Assembly (NCBI GenBank): GCA_038087015.1
Contig: JASBNA010000016.1
Location: 620,001 to 684,000 of the forward strand
Direction: 5' to 3'
Source: Cerrena zonata
Lineage: Eukaryota > Basidiomycota > Agaricomycetes > Polyporales > Cerrenaceae
DNA length: 64,000 bases
The translations under genes and the position numbers were made by a program. Below, piece by piece: positions 39,182-51,968 of the stretch. The notes under the pieces were generated by a model. That model ran no database searches. It saw only the letters and a program-made list of their open reading frames with translations, and had not been told where the DNA came from. Positions within the stretch are counted from its first letter, which is position 1. Every line of letters starts with the position of its first letter.

Positions 39182-39849
39182 TGTTTTCTCAGGCTGTTAC
39201 TACGTGGATGAGGTCAGAGTTTGAGATAGACAAAACGAAGATTCAAGAACACTCGACACCTTGGCTCCTTATATAGTACCATGACCATGATGCGGTCATC
39301 TGCTTGCTAAGTCATCCTTCCTTCTGAAATTCTACTTGCAGTCGCACCACCTTTTGCGATAGAGATTTCTTCGGTACCGTTATCCATTTTATCATGATAG
39401 TCTAACTAGGAGACTATATTTACCAACAAGACTCTGACTCGAGAGAAACCTCACCGACTCCTTCACGTGTGTCTGCTTTGTCATGATTCAGCGTTGCTTA
39501 ACGAACGGCGAGAGGCTTGCGTAGTCTACGGCAGACCCTGGCAGATTACATTACATGCTAAATGGGGATGTTGGGCGAATGGTAAAGAGTTCAGCAGGTC
39601 ACAATTAGATGAAACTGTACAAGATAGTAGTTACCGAGTCCGACGGCATTTACAGGCGCTAAGCACTATCTTGACTCGAGTACTATGAGCTTAAATTCAG
39701 TCGTAAGTGGACTAGTAAAGGGTTCGTTAGATTGGCTGGGCATAAGGTGTTGCGTACAATGCGAGAGGCTGACATAGACTATGAATGCTGGTTGTGATGA
39801 GAAAAAGAAAAGGAGAATATCCATGTCGTTGTTCAAACAAGTAATCGAA
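39182..39849. other. Intergenic between AKR and DUF2235 gene
   Basis: No recognisable gene. Contains the promoter of the aldo-keto reductase. Confidence 0.4.
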
Positions 39850-42156
39850 TCACTCGACCCACTGCCAATGGACAGGCTCGTCCACATTCCACTCCTCGTG
39901 AGACAATGATCTTGCCTCACACTTGACCTTCTTCCCGCTCGAATCTACAGCGTTCAATTTAGGCCTGACTTGAGGAACATACGGAATTCCTAGGCGTTCT
40001 GTGGCTTCAAGCCGTGTTTTGACGGAGCGATGGATTTTGAGCCCTTCTTTCATTTCGCTACGAGGAATCTGACGACCTTGCCCACGATTCCACCTATGAT
40101 GCAAGTAAGGAATAAGCAAGTGGATATTGCACAAGCAACGGGAAGAATGAAATGATACCCACAACCAGGTAAATCCTTTATCATCCCATTTGTGTATGAT
40201 CGCTTTCGTTCTCTTGACTCGTTGAGGAATCCATTCCAAAATATGCCATGTCGCCCTGGCTTCTAGTTGATCATAGAAGGGACTCATAGCGTCTTCTAGT
40301 TCCTCCTGTGCCTCGTAGTCTTCTGCGTGCTCCTCCAACTTGTCGGTTGCATCAAAATCCACAAGGGCTGGGAATTGCCCGTTATTGCCCAAGGAAACTA
40401 GCGTTCGTTTTTCGCTCCATAAGAGACGCTTAATGGTAGTAATACCGTGCGAGAGGGATTCAGCAACAAGTCTCAAGACAAGGCGAGTGACCATAGAGCC
40501 TAACCCCTCCGTCGACTTAGGGTGAGGAACATGTCGCGGAGACCACACTTTGACCCTAGGCGGAAGATCACCAAGTATACAGTCTCCGAACTCGTTCCTG
40601 GTCACACGGAGGCCTATAGCTTGGAGCTGAGCGGCGTCGAAGATGATCCCAGTATTGCATCGGAAACATTCGCGCACCATCCAACGAAGGGGGATTCGAG
40701 CAAGACTATGTCGGGTACCGTTCGGAACCGACCCGCCTCCGACATCTGTGGCATATTTGAATATACGTCGAATCAAAGTGAAAGATCGCACTTACCGGTG
40801 TGCACGCCGGCAAACCATACTTCTAAAACATCAGTTTGCTCCACGGCGTTTACGTCATTTACGAGATCTTCATATGCCTTTGTTAGTGTACGAGCACGCT
40901 CCTTCTTCTGACGATGAAACAAGTGATGTTGGGGAGCCTTTAGCTTTTCTCTGGTCTTTGGCGAGTCGACGCAGAACTGAGGTAGGAATTTAACCCGACG
41001 TTCGTCAAGTGCCAAAGCATGTCTGAGGTAGCGGATACCAGTATTCTCGTGTATAAAAGGGAGGTAGCGAGGGATGACGCCAACAGATGCTACTGTATCC
41101 CTGTTGTGTAGCATTAGCATAGAGATAAACATAGGAACGGCAATATCATTTACCAGACCCCGAGGAACTCGACCGAGACCGCACGGCAGAAGGTCTTCTT
41201 GAAAAGATGGCTGAGCTTAAGACCTTCTTCGTCTTCTCGAGCATACATTTCGTATGCAAAAGGAAGTTGCTGATGATTGCATATTGGCAATAATCCGACC
41301 TGTCGGAGACTGTTAGATCGAACCAGTAGGAATTGTTCAAGAATATCACCTTGTGCAACATTCCAGCAAGGGCTCTTGCTGTGTACGCCCCACGGGAAAA
41401 TCCGAATATGCAAATCTTGTCACCTTGGGTGTCTGATACTCTCGATTAGCACGGAAAGAGAGGTACAACATTCATAAACTCACAGTTTTGCATGAGGAAC
41501 GCATAGCCATCTACGTTTCTTCTACGTCAACAGAGAAGTAGAAGTCAAAGGAAATCTATCGCACCCTTGACATGACTTGGGAGATTCCAAGCCAGCATTT
41601 GATCCAAAACCAGGGACAGACCATTCGAGACTGGCATCGAGAACAAAGGATCCGTGTACGTTCCAATGCCAGCCTATTCAACGGAGTTTTAGTCATCCAG
41701 CACACATCTGTAACCTGCAGATCCTACCTGATAGTACACAAGTTGCTTAGAATTGTCGTCTTTCTTCAAAGTTGCTAGAAATTGTACGACGTTTGAATTC
41801 TGGTGAGAAATGTGAGCATATAGCTGTTCATCGATCCGAAGTTGTCTTACGTCGCTGTCGAATTGGTCGCCAGTACCATCAAAGCATAGAATAAGTGTCC
41901 GCCGACGAGCAGAGCTAGTGCATGGGTCTTCAGCAGAGATCCAAACACGTTTCTGCTCTCCCCAATGCGACTCCTGGCCTACGCATGTCATTTCAGAGTC
42001 AGAGACGGAAGACCTCGCTAGGCGGACGGTAGGGCGCATCCGACGTTTCTTTCTGTAGTCATGATCCTGACCCTCAGAAATGTTTGAGTCGAAGCTTGTT
42101 TTGTAGACAGAAGGGCTGGTGCTGAATACGGGTACGTATTCTGGCTTTTGCGACAT
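39850..42156 (-). CDS. DUF2235 (Tle1-like) alpha/beta hydrolase
   Basis: Multi-exon gene starting MSQKPEYVPVFS at 42156 and ending VDEPVHWQWVE at 39850. The diagnostic opening LILCFDGTGDQFDSD is followed, after an intron, by SNVVQFLATL, then AGIGTYTDP, the nucleophile elbow GFSRGAYTARALAGM, FLGVWDTVASVG, ALDERRVKFLP and WFAGVHTDVGGG (catalytic His region split by an intron near 40790). This is the family called uncharacterised alpha/beta hydrolase DUF2235, related to bacterial type VI Tle1 phospholipases and widespread in mushrooms. A charged C-terminal extension follows. Lipase activity is inferred only from the fold. Confidence 0.88.
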
Positions 42157-42796
42157 GATCAGCCAGGTCAAAGGAGAGACCAGGGGGATAAAGGGATGTC
42201 ATTTCTTGCTATTCGATTATATATCTATCATCGGAGTCGTCTAGAAGTGCAATACAATGAGCGCGATAAGTGGGAATAAGACTCCGGCGAGCTGCTTCTG
42301 CTTCCATTCAACGTTCACGACGTCAAGAAGTTGAGCGCTCGGAATGCTTGGGGCTACAAACGGTTGACAAATGGTGCACTTTACACAGGTCAGCCGGTGA
42401 CATTGAACGTGAAGAAGACAAAAGAGAATTAGTACGACATGAGGATAGCATGTTTCCAAAAAAGTGTTGAACCGAGCACTTTGAGGCAATACCGGCTGAT
42501 GATCTTGACGTGTAGCCTCTCGAAGAGGAATAGTCGAGATTCTCAGAATTCGTGAGATTAGCATCCTCGAAACTTTAAACAATGAGAAGAGAAAGGGACA
42601 GGTGCGGCATTGGTGTCTCTATGATTAGAGGCTAGGCATAGCATGAAGCGGATGCAATAGCTCGAGTGAAAGCTGTATACTCGCAATTTGAGAGCCGCCA
42701 TCAAAAACCAGTGTGGCTCGATCGATCGTGCTTCACTCAAAACTCAAACTCTACAAATTACGAATATCTTCTCTGTCTCTCACACTCAATCACAAA
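42157..42796. other. Divergent intergenic region DUF2235/RRP1
   Basis: A minus-strand ORF at 42241-42582 has two hydrophobic runs and a CVKCTIC motif. I cannot connect it to a family and treat it as unsupported. Confidence 0.35.
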
Positions 42797-43969
42797 ATGG
42801 CCACACAATCTGGTACACCGCCTTTAGGAAAATTTCTTGCATCTACTGGTAAGTACTTGTCTACCCCCACCACGTACGAACTGCTGATACACAGTAAGAC
42901 AAGAAAACACGCGACAAGGCCATAAAAGGTCTAGCTACCTTCCTTTCAGACCCTTCAAAAGATGAGCTGCCCAAGCTCGAGATGGCCAAATTATGGAAGG
43001 GAATATTCTACTGTACGCATTACCACCTTGGTTTCGTACTGTGAACTCACCGTATGATCAGGTTTCTGGATGTCGGACAAGCCTCTAGTGCAACAAGCGT
43101 TGGCGAGCGAAATTGCCGAAATCCTGCTTAGCATTACAAGCAATACCGCATCACTTGGCTTCCTTCGTGGATTCTGGGAGGCGATAGTACGAGAATGGAG
43201 TGGTATTGACAGGCTACGGTACGTTCATCCCACCATGGACCGGCAGCTAAATTACTTAGTTCGACTTCTGCACAGGATTGACAAGTACTACATGCTCGTT
43301 CGACGCTTCATTAATGCATCGTTCCGGGTGCTCATGCGTGCAGAATGGGATGAAACCCTTGTCAACGAATACACATCTATCATGACCAGCCGTGGAGGAC
43401 CGCTATGGTATGTTTCTAAACAAATCCTTCAGGTTATTATTTCTTAGCCGACGGTTCTCATATCTAGTGCTGAAGATACTCGAGTCCCATCAAGTCTCAC
43501 ATACCATCTCGCGGATATCTATCTTGAAGAGCTTAACAAAGCACTTGCAAACCCTCCAACCCCTTCATCTCTGCCAGCTCCACTTTCCTCCCTCTTGTCT
43601 CCCTACTTCAATCTCGCCGCTCGAACACCTTCCAATGTTACATATCAACGCATCCAGTCCGCCCTCATTGACCCCTTGTTTGCCGCTCTCTCAACAGAAG
43701 GGGAGTCAAATGCAGGAGCCTCTAACCAAAAGCGTTCAAAACCAACCGCTTCGGACAACACCTATCCGAATATTATAGAGAACTCATGTGGGACAGATCC
43801 CAAAGAAGGACCATTGGATAAAGTGTCGCTGAGAAAAGTCTTATTAGCACGACTCTTCGACATCGCAAGTGAACAAGACACAAGAGACTCAAACAGGCGG
43901 AAACTCTATGCTGTCTGGAAAACGTACGTAGACGACGAAGTAGACGAACATCCATTAGATGCTAGCTAG
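42797..43969 (+). CDS. RRP1: Rrp1 (Nop52-type) ribosomal RNA processing protein
   Basis: Nucleolar factor needed for 27S pre-rRNA processing in 60S subunit assembly. Exons starting at 42797 encode MATQSGTPPLGKFLAST, then [40 protein letters not shown] in near-canonical form, LGFLRGFWEAIVREWSGIDRLR, IDKYYMLVRRFINASF and a C-terminal RKVLLARLFDIASEQDTRDSNRRKLY ending at 43969. Four introns lie near 42850, 43010, 43220 and 43408. The helical repeat order is that of Rrp1/Nop52. The acidic, variable C-terminus is shorter than in animals, as is usual for fungi. Confidence 0.9.
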
Positions 43970-44151
43970 TCGTATAGTCAGTCTCTTTGCATTTGTTGTA
44001 TTCATTCCATTTCAGAGTCATCCAGCAGTGTATGATGCTAATAAGAAAATGGATTAACGTGATATTGATACAGTGTGCTTCGTCATAAGTTGTACAATTA
44101 TAGCATAGCTCTGGGATCTCTTCGGGTATTTTATGTGGTGTGGGTGGGTGG

Positions 44152-44484
44152 CTAGGAGTTGAGCATGATGCTCATGCGTATGCGTGAGTCTGAAGGGAGT
44201 AGCGACCCTTGCCAACGTGACCAGCCGGGATGGCTGATCTGAGAGGGGTCTTTAAGTGACTGTAAGAGCAATGTTAGTGATTGGTTATTCCGCATTGAGA
44301 TGTCATGAAATAACATACCCTGGCTGATGCCACTGGCTCCATACGAAACTCCACATCGCCACTTGGATCGAGCCAAAGAGTACGAGTGACTATAGAAAAA
44401 CCGAGATAATAATCAGTGAAACGAAGTAGAACTTGAAGTACGTGAAAAACTTACCGGAGCGCGAGCGGCGATGAGGTTCATCAT
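44152..44484 (-). CDS. Candidate small membrane protein, 62 residues, three exons
   Basis: Exons 44484-44455, 44389-44319 and 44259-44172 (30, 71 and 88 nt, summing to 63 codons) have clean GT/AG borders. They start at the first ATG pair after a TATATAAG box. The product begins MMNLIAARAP, has a hydrophobic stretch (SLVLFGSIQVAMWSFVW), and ends basic. It could be a small mitochondrial or inner-membrane subunit, but I recognise no family. A second frame across the same exons is also open (TRTLWLDPSGDVEF... to a stop at 44152) but lacks an ATG in exon 1. Confidence 0.45.
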
Positions 44485-44621
44485 GACGGTAAACAAGAAG
44501 TCTCTTCGAAACGAGTTGTCGAAAGTGTGTCAAAAACGACGTAGTGTGCTAAAGCTTAAAAGCTTGTATGTCGATGAATTGGTTGGTGTGATAATGACGT
44601 CCTCTACCAGAGTAGCGTACC

Positions 44622-44629
44622 TTATATAC
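44622..44629 (-). promoter_or_regulatory. TATA box of the small-protein gene
   Basis: TATATAAG on the minus strand about 140 bp upstream of the candidate ATG at 44484. Confidence 0.4.
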
Positions 44630-45265
44630 CTCAGACGTCCTCAAACCATTCTACGGAAGATGTCGGTGCATTTTGACTCAGTTCCGAAGAAAGGACATGT
44701 CTAGTAAAGGCCAGAGTGGTCTTGCGACATGCCTGATCAAGGAGGGCGGTCATTTAGCAGATGCGAGCAGATATGTCGTCGGCTAGCCATGGCTGGAAGG
44801 GCGTCGAGCCTAGTTTAGCTCTGTTAAGTTGTGGCGCTGTGGGCGTAGATGGTCAGGACGAGGGCGAGAAGGACTGGATTCTTGTCGGCCCGCTCTGGAG
44901 TCACAGCCACGTGGCGAAGGCGTTGCCAGATTTGGTCTTTTGATTGACGGGAAGTACTGTGGCGGTGTGATGTCATTGTAGGCTATCAGTGATACAGTCC
45001 AGTCCGAGTCGATGTATACCGGGCCTTTCGACTTGTTGCGAAGTCTTGTAGCTAGTGGCTTATCGGTACTCGGGAATTGTTGGTGCAGTGCGTACAATAA
45101 TAAATATTGCACCATGCATAACTAGATAAGTACGTTTTCGCAGCCTAGCAGAGCCGGTGGTCTAACTTGCGCCTCCACGTTAATATCAGATTAGTAGAGC
45201 CAAAGCTTGAAACTACAACAACAGAGCTACAGCACGACGTGACTAGAAGCTAACTCAAAAAGACC
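44630..45265. other. Intergenic, no gene seen
   Basis: No recognisable coding sequence on either strand. Confidence 0.35.
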
Positions 45266-46671
45266 TCACTCTACAACACTCTTCCAATCTGCGTCCAAGA
45301 CCTGAATCCCACGTCTCCCCAAACGTCTACTCCAATCCCTCATTTCGCCCTGCACACCTGCTTCCTGGGCCCTTGAGGTCATTCCACTCCTCAACCATCT
45401 AACATCTCTCGCTCGAACAATGGATAAAGATGATAACTTTGGTAACAAAGCCTCCAATACGGCCAAAAAATCGGAATTGGGTCTAGGAATGGAAAGAATA
45501 CGCAAGGGATGTCGGGGATAAATGGAGCAGATTGAAAGCTGGGGGAGGGGGTTCTCTAGTGATAGGTGGTATAGCTTCGGACATGTGTGAAGAAGCGTAG
45601 TGGGGGATGGGAAAAGGATGGTCGGCCATGACTTGTGTGCATAGAGATGCAACGAAGTCAGTTTCGAACCGTGTGTTTGGATGAATGCTGGTACCAGCGA
45701 TGTGGAAATCGAAATATCATCGTACGGAGTTATGGTGAGATGAGCAAGGGAAGGTAGTGGTGAATGAAGTAAAGCGAACATAACTGGCGATGTGTGCATT
45801 GACACCAAGGCCAATTGTCGTAGATGCGGAAGAACAAGAGGCTTGAAATGTTCTGGTACTTTCGTTACGGCTGTCAATCCAGAAGAATTAGAAAGCTGAA
45901 TGGCTTCGATGCCAGATCCAACAGCAGTGAACTCTTCCAAATATCTGCAACATCTAAGAACCTCGAGGAAGGGATCTATATCTACATCCGATGGGGGTGT
46001 GGAGGAAAGCTTGATCCCCTTTAGTGATCGGAGGTTTTGGGTGCCATCTCGATAACACAAACTGTCAATAGCTCTCCGACTGAATGTCGTCGTTGCATTC
46101 AACAGAAAGGTTGATAGAAATGGGACCACAGGGAACAGTTTGGTTAGGAGTGTATCAAACTGGAATGCGTCCGCCCAAAGTCCGACGCTCATATCCGATA
46201 GGTCCAGGACCTGAACCCATCGGCCAGGCGCAGAATATGGTATCCTTCGAATGGAGTCCCATCTTTGATCTGCATCATATAGAAGATCGGTGAACTTCTG
46301 GAAGGCCGAAATGCTTGTCAAATGTATGTGGCTGTAATATAAGGGCAAAGCGATGTCCTGAGCAAGTGCGAAGTTGATCAATCCAAATGCGGTGATAGAA
46401 GGAAGCCAAGGAGACACACTTTCAGCGTTTTGCATATCAATAAGAGGGATAGCCTCCTGTTGCATACTAACGAAGACCTGACCTGCTGGTCGTATTCAGC
46501 AAAAACATACTCAAAGATATGAATCCATATCTCAGTAGGTAGTGGTCTCGCAGGAATGCGGTGTGGGAGCAGCGGCAATAACAGGAAGGTGCCGGAAGAT
46601 GACGCAAATGGTCTTGGACGAAGCAATATAGCAGCTGGCTCAACAACTGTCATGGTACTCATAGCACCCAT
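45266..46671 (-). CDS. F-box/LRR-like protein
   Basis: Two exons, 46671-46421 and 46357-45266. The first carries an F-box-like start, ARPLPTEIWIHIFEYVFAEYDQQ, then LSLLLICKTLK. The splice continues into DIALPLYYSHIHLTSISAFQKF, as in many mushroom F-box proteins. The intron (46420-46358) also lets an alternative frame stay open, which could be mistaken for a separate gene. The C-terminal ~350 residues are leucine-rich with repeated LPHLRQLAL, LPSLAHLTI and CPKLYHLSL segments. Probably a substrate receptor of an SCF ubiquitin ligase; the target is unknown. Confidence 0.75.
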
Positions 46672-49103
46672 GATGTTCGTTATTGTCGCTGTACAACGCC
46701 AGGGTCAAGGAACAAGACGTTCGCGATGCTGGGGTTAGCCGTGAGAGAAGACAGGGGAATGTGGGGGTACAGTTTACTTTTGTGTTCCGTTCGGCTTCAT
46801 TTGAGAAACAAAATCTGTTGCAAATTAGGATGACCCCCTTTCTTCTAATTATGCCTGTCAGCCTGAGCCGGGCAGGAACGAAAAACCTAATTTCGTTCAC
46901 ACTAGCGCACAACAAGCCTTCAAGTTTGTCAGATGATAGAACATGACCTAACCACATGTTCGGCCGATACACATGTCTACTGGTACGACTTGCGCAATCA
47001 TGAGCAAATAAGTGTCACCAACAGCTACTGTATGCGTAGTGAGATAGAGCATAATTGATATTTATATAGTACGAAGAACATAAACTGAACGATATAATGT
47101 ATGCATTGAAAATCGTATACTAGTACACATTTGAGGTAGAACTCGCTGGCTTGGTGTGGCGTAGATCCCGCGTGCTTTGGTAAATCGGAAACAATAGCTT
47201 TGAGATGATCATCTGATACTTACCAACTCTGGGAACTGAAACACGATGCAACTAAAGCACGCTTTGGAATGGCAGAATGCGGGGTTATGAAACCCAGAAA
47301 TGTGTCACCTTGATGCAGGGTCTTGCAGGGTCCGATAAGTGATCCCATGCGCTCTGGCCTGTTCAGGCAAGTACTGTAAACCACCATAATAGGTTGTAGT
47401 GCGTAAGCTATAGTTTTGTGCAAGATCCTGTTTATGAAAGACTTCACGATATGTGAATAGGTAGCAGTGTATGAGCTCAACCTCTTTCAAGTCCATTCGC
47501 GCATTTTGTAGTAACTTGGAGGGAGGAATAGACCAACTTGGGGTAGCGTTGTGTGATGCGGACCCCCGAGTCAGGGCCCTATTTGTGATGTAAGGGACTT
47601 CCTTATATGGTAGCTTTGTGATGCGGTTGGTTTTGCTTTGACAACGCATGGGCGCCTCGAGGCGGATTGTACCGCAGCAAAGCACAACAATTACTGTAGT
47701 TGGGCGAACTGAAGGCTCGCGGAGGCAATTCTCGATGACATCGGCGTGTATCTCTTCTCCAATCTGTCACCCGATGAGACCGATACCAGTCTGAGGACAT
47801 CAGCGTCGTCTCAGACTGCTGAAGTATTCCAACGAAGCCGGTCAAGACTTCCCATCCCCACAACACACTCTCACCTTCACTTCCTCTCAAAATTTGGTCT
47901 TTCTTGTCTCTCTCTCGACTTTGTTTACAAGGAGATGTCGACTCGTTGTTGGAGCTTGAGCCTTGTGAACGCCTCGTGTCAACATCGTACGTTCCTTGAC
48001 TCGGCTAGCCGACTGTGGCCACACGAAGCCAGGCTTTGTCCGCTGTCAAGATAGGTCCTCTCGCCCATGAGAGGCATAGCAACCCGCAATCATCCAATGC
48101 AAAGCGTACTCAAAGCGTACTTTGTTTTTTTTTATCAACGTCCTTTATTTCAAGACTATCTGGGGCTTCGTTTGTGCAAGCGGAACCTTCCGAAGCTCAG
48201 ACTTTTCACAGTCAGAACAAAGCACGGGGATAGGGGAAATCCCCAATGCTAGCAACCAAATAATTTCTGGGGCCGTTCTGATAACTCTACAATCATGTTT
48301 TTCTTCTGGCAACGGTATGTCATTATGACACTTCCGTTTGGAAAAATCTCAGGGGACCCACCGACATATATGTTTGCTCACAACTCTGAGCCATTTCGCG
48401 CGGACTGCAGTATCAGCTCGCAATCGCTTGTCCGGATAATCGAGGTCTCGCTTTGAAGAGCTTATCTCTTGGCGTTTGCGCTATTTTGCTCGCTAGTTTC
48501 TTTGCTTTTATTCGACCTGATCTTGAATCTGTCTTTGCTAAATTCCTCTTTACAAGGTCGATCAACTTTCTGGTAAAAATCTTCGATCTTGATGTCACAA
48601 TTTATCCAAAGGCTCACATTTGAGCCTCTGCTATAGCTTGTGCCACACATATCACCTACCTACGAGCTCCAAAGAGAGAGACTCTGGTGGTGTCACGTGA
48701 TCGGTCAAAACCAAGGAGCTTCTACAGATGTCGTACAGAAATACGACCTATATATTAGCTCAGTGCGACCGACCGTATACCTATTCGTAAATACACTTGA
48801 TGTATTTGCTGAAACTTGCCTCTCGGAGCTCGCTCTAGCCCTACAAACCGACACATCAAGGACGATTTGTCGGTGGGCAAGCTGGCACTTCGTATTGTCT
48901 AGGAGACCTTTACTTCGGCTCTGGACGTCGGATCGCCCCTTGGCTCGTTATTCACTCATGGGACTGAAGTGAAAACCATGGTCGGGGACGACCTCTGACT
49001 TCGGATTATGCTGCGGCGTATTTTCCAAATACTTGCTTGCTCGGACTCAGCAGCAGCTTGTAGTTTCATGATGGGCTTGCTTTGAATAGGTTTGTCGAAG
49101 CCT
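46672..49103. other. Gene-poor 2.4-kb region
   Basis: I see no convincing gene. ORFs of 60-126 codons occur on both strands but lack motifs, and many lack a natural ATG context. A perfect 11-bp tandem duplication, caaagcgtact, lies at 48100-48121. Poly-T runs occur near 48125. It may hold degraded mobile DNA, but I cannot identify a family. Confidence 0.35.
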
Positions 49104-49364
49104 ATGCTTTGTCCCGTTTGCATTACAACAGTAGGTGGCGAGGTGATAGGGGCAGATCCAGTCCATGGAGGATGTGATCTCTATCACGATTGGTATGATA
49201 TCCTTTACTCTTCATAATGACTGTGACGTACCTAACATCCTAGCCAGGAACCATACTTATGGTTCGGCCTAGAGTTCCAAACAGGTATCATTGGAATAGT
49301 AGCTAGTAGTCTCCGTGGATCAATCGAGTCTAAGTCTCAACGCCACATTGACGATACTTGGTAA
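49104..49364 (+). CDS. Possible two-exon small ORF (about 68 residues)
   Basis: ATG at 49104 starts MLCPVCITTVGGEVIG. A GT-AG intron from about 49190 to 49245 rejoins frame as YHDCQEPYLWFG. The frame stops at 49364 (RHIDDTW). A CPVC pair and two further Cys are present, too few for a confident zinc finger. No family recognised; may be a chance structure. Confidence 0.22.
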
Positions 49365-49959
49365 AGTCATGTCCTAGTAATGACGATGAAGGCAGACGAT
49401 ATGGTGATGAGACTGTCGTATACGTACTTGTACAAGGATTCTCTACTCTGCTCTTCTAGTACTTGAATATGCTTGAGACAGTACTCAAGTTGAGTTGCTC
49501 TACTAGGTATGTTCTTGGAGACTTTGTGGGATCCTCGGTTGGATGCAGAGTACATCTCTGGGCTGTAACAGATGATAGACTGACAAGCCGTTTCTCGGTG
49601 GGCCTGAAAGCGAGAGTTGGGACGGTGCGTAGCTCAATGGTGTTGGAAGTTGGGTGACTTCGTAGTTTCGGACTTCTGGTTGTAGGTCAAGTACTAACTT
49701 CACAAGAACGGTTAATGTGGGTTCTTACAGAGCTCCTTGTCTTTTCTTTTCCGTTGCTAGGATGTATTAACGACTTTCCTTGTCCATAGACCCCCTCCGA
49801 CATGATGAACAAAGGCAAAGAGGTGAAGCGTATACTCAAGAATGGGCGGTGCTCTGCGAATAACCGCCGTAGGGTCGCGAAAGCGACACGCCTCAAGCCC
49901 TACACTCGCAATTGCTACTATTCAACCACCCTCGCTACCTTGTATTCCTGACTTGCCAA
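49365..49959. other. Intergenic upstream of kinase
   Basis: No gene recognised. An ORF from 49803 (MMNKGKEVKRILKNG) stops before the kinase start and is not used. Confidence 0.35.
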
Positions 49960-51549
49960 ATGTTCCAACGAAATCTCCCATCTGGCCGTAGTTCTTCGGT
50001 AAGAAGCTCGTTTCACTTCTCGCCTTAATGGGAACCCGAGTTCGCTCATTTTGGTGCGCCTTATTCTAACTAATCTTCCCAAGCAGCGGTCCCATGGTGG
50101 TAATACAGCTGCATATCCGGCTCTCAGCCCCGAAGAAACAGCACTCGAGTGGGAATTATGTCTACAATTACAACGAAACCCATTCATCAATGTTCTATCA
50201 TTGTCTGAAAAAATAAAATCGCTTTACTCGATTTTCCGCCGCGGCGGAATTCCCGAAACAAGCCCCCCCTTCGTCCAAGATCAAGAGAGCGGAAACTTGT
50301 TGTACCAGGTTTGTTCAAATCAGAATATAATCGAAGCTTCATATAAGACGGGCCCCCCAGATTCTCGATTCGCCGCAACTAGCCACCCTATTCACTCGTC
50401 TCTGTGGCGTCAAGTTGATCACACTACATGTGGCTTGTATCGAACATTTTCGGGCCTACAAACGGCTCCCCGACTCGCTAATGATCTCACTTCCGACTAA
50501 TCTACAGTTCGCGGCTGAGGGTGGTTATGCAGTGGTGGAGAGAGGCATAATAAACGGTAATGCCTTCGTTGCAGTGAAACGACTAAACATGCAGACGGGG
50601 GGCGAGACCCCAACCTTGCTTGTCTGTGTTATATTAATGGTTATAATTTGATCTCTTCCTGAGTTACTATGTTTGCAGCAATTGATAAATGAAGCTCTAA
50701 TATGGCGTTTCCTGAAGCACAAGCACATAGTACCATTCCTTGGAGTGACCAACAACTCGATGAGCCCAATTCCAGCTCTTGTCTCTGTCTGGCAACCCGG
50801 TGGCGATTTAAGTGCATATTCGAAAAGGCTGGATCTCACCAATAATGACCGGAATGACAAGGTATATATTTCTCATGCTAACATGCCGGCGAGATTAAAT
50901 AGCGGCCACAGATTCTCGGTCTTCTCTCCGGCTTGGAGTTTATGCATCTCCATGGCTTCGTTCATGGCGACTTACACACGGTTTGTTTTTCTCGCATTTG
51001 GTATGATCTTTGTTCTTACTCTATTTATAGTGGAATGTCCTAATCGACGGATCGGGAAATGCCATGCTCATTGACTTTGGATTGTCTGTTGTTGCTGCCG
51101 CCAGGAACCAGCAATTCACGTCAGCACGCGGTGGCGACCCCCCAACCAAAGCCCCAGAACTGCTCGCTGTAGATCTTTTGGGCCAGGCTCGTCCGACGGT
51201 CAAGTCAGACATTTACTCTTTTTCTCTCATTGTCGTTGAGGTGGGTTAGTCAGAGGATGACAGTCTATTGATGCTGATCATCACACTTCTGTAGGTCTAT
51301 ACTGGCACTCGTGCGTACGAACCATTCCGAGTCGCAGGGTGGACCCCCCTTCATCGGAATGCAGCGATAATCGAAGGGACGTTGCGCCCCAACCTCGAAG
51401 GGTTAGGCATGGATAGGAAGCTTATTCAACTGCTCCAACGATGTTGGGATTCAGACCCTGACCGGCGACCGTTTGTGCAGGAGGTGAAGAAGGAAATGGA
51501 GGAGATTGTCTGCCGAGGACGAAGGGCTGCTACTGGCAGAAGAGGATAA
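49960..51549 (+). CDS. Protein kinase, TKL-like, basidiomycete type
   Basis: Seven exons (49960-49998, 50087-50308, 50361-50621, 50679-50861, 50912-50980, 51031-51240, 51295-51549), all joining in phase 0. The N-terminal ~130 residues are specific to this family. The kinase domain shows a relaxed Gly loop, the ATP lysine in VAVKRL, helix C Glu in NEALIWRFLKH, HIVPFLGV, catalytic HGDLHTWN (HGD in place of HRD, Asp and Asn kept), the metal site DFG, APE in APELL, and CWDSDPDRRP near the C-terminus. All catalytic residues are present. Expanded mushroom kinases of this kind have unknown signals. Confidence 0.85.
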
Positions 51550-51968
51550 GGGATGACGATGTGATGATGTTTTTTCTTTCTTTTTTCTATCGATGTACTA
51601 GTGTCGTTGTCCGGAAGGCCAAACACACTCAGCATGATCATGTACATATTACTAGGTTTGCGCAGAAATCATGATCATCATAAACACTACATACATATTG
51701 CCTGATTACACCACGTATCATTCGAGCATTGGATATATACATATTGGGACCGGGTCTCGTCCTATGTTAGGTCGACTTGACACCCACAACTATTTTCCCT
51801 AGACCTCATATATCCTATCCCAGAAAACCAATAATAACATATGCGATGATATATCTACATAGAGGACGGCTAGGGCAAAGAAGTTGTGAAACGTATATCG
51901 TTCTGTGTTATTTTAATAGCACAATCAAGATTACAGCGTGTCAAATCCAAAATTTATAGACGATGAAT
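51550..51968. other. Convergent 3' intergenic region
   Basis: Between kinase (+) and WBP11-like gene (-). No gene seen. Confidence 0.4.

Noticed and set aside
42241..42582. Cys-containing hydrophobic minus ORF upstream of the DUF2235 gene
   Set aside because: Lies in a divergent promoter; only two CxxC Cys and no family resemblance.
47305..47890. Overlapping minus ORFs of 86-126 codons
   Set aside because: Compositionally random, no splice structure that joins them, no recognisable domain.
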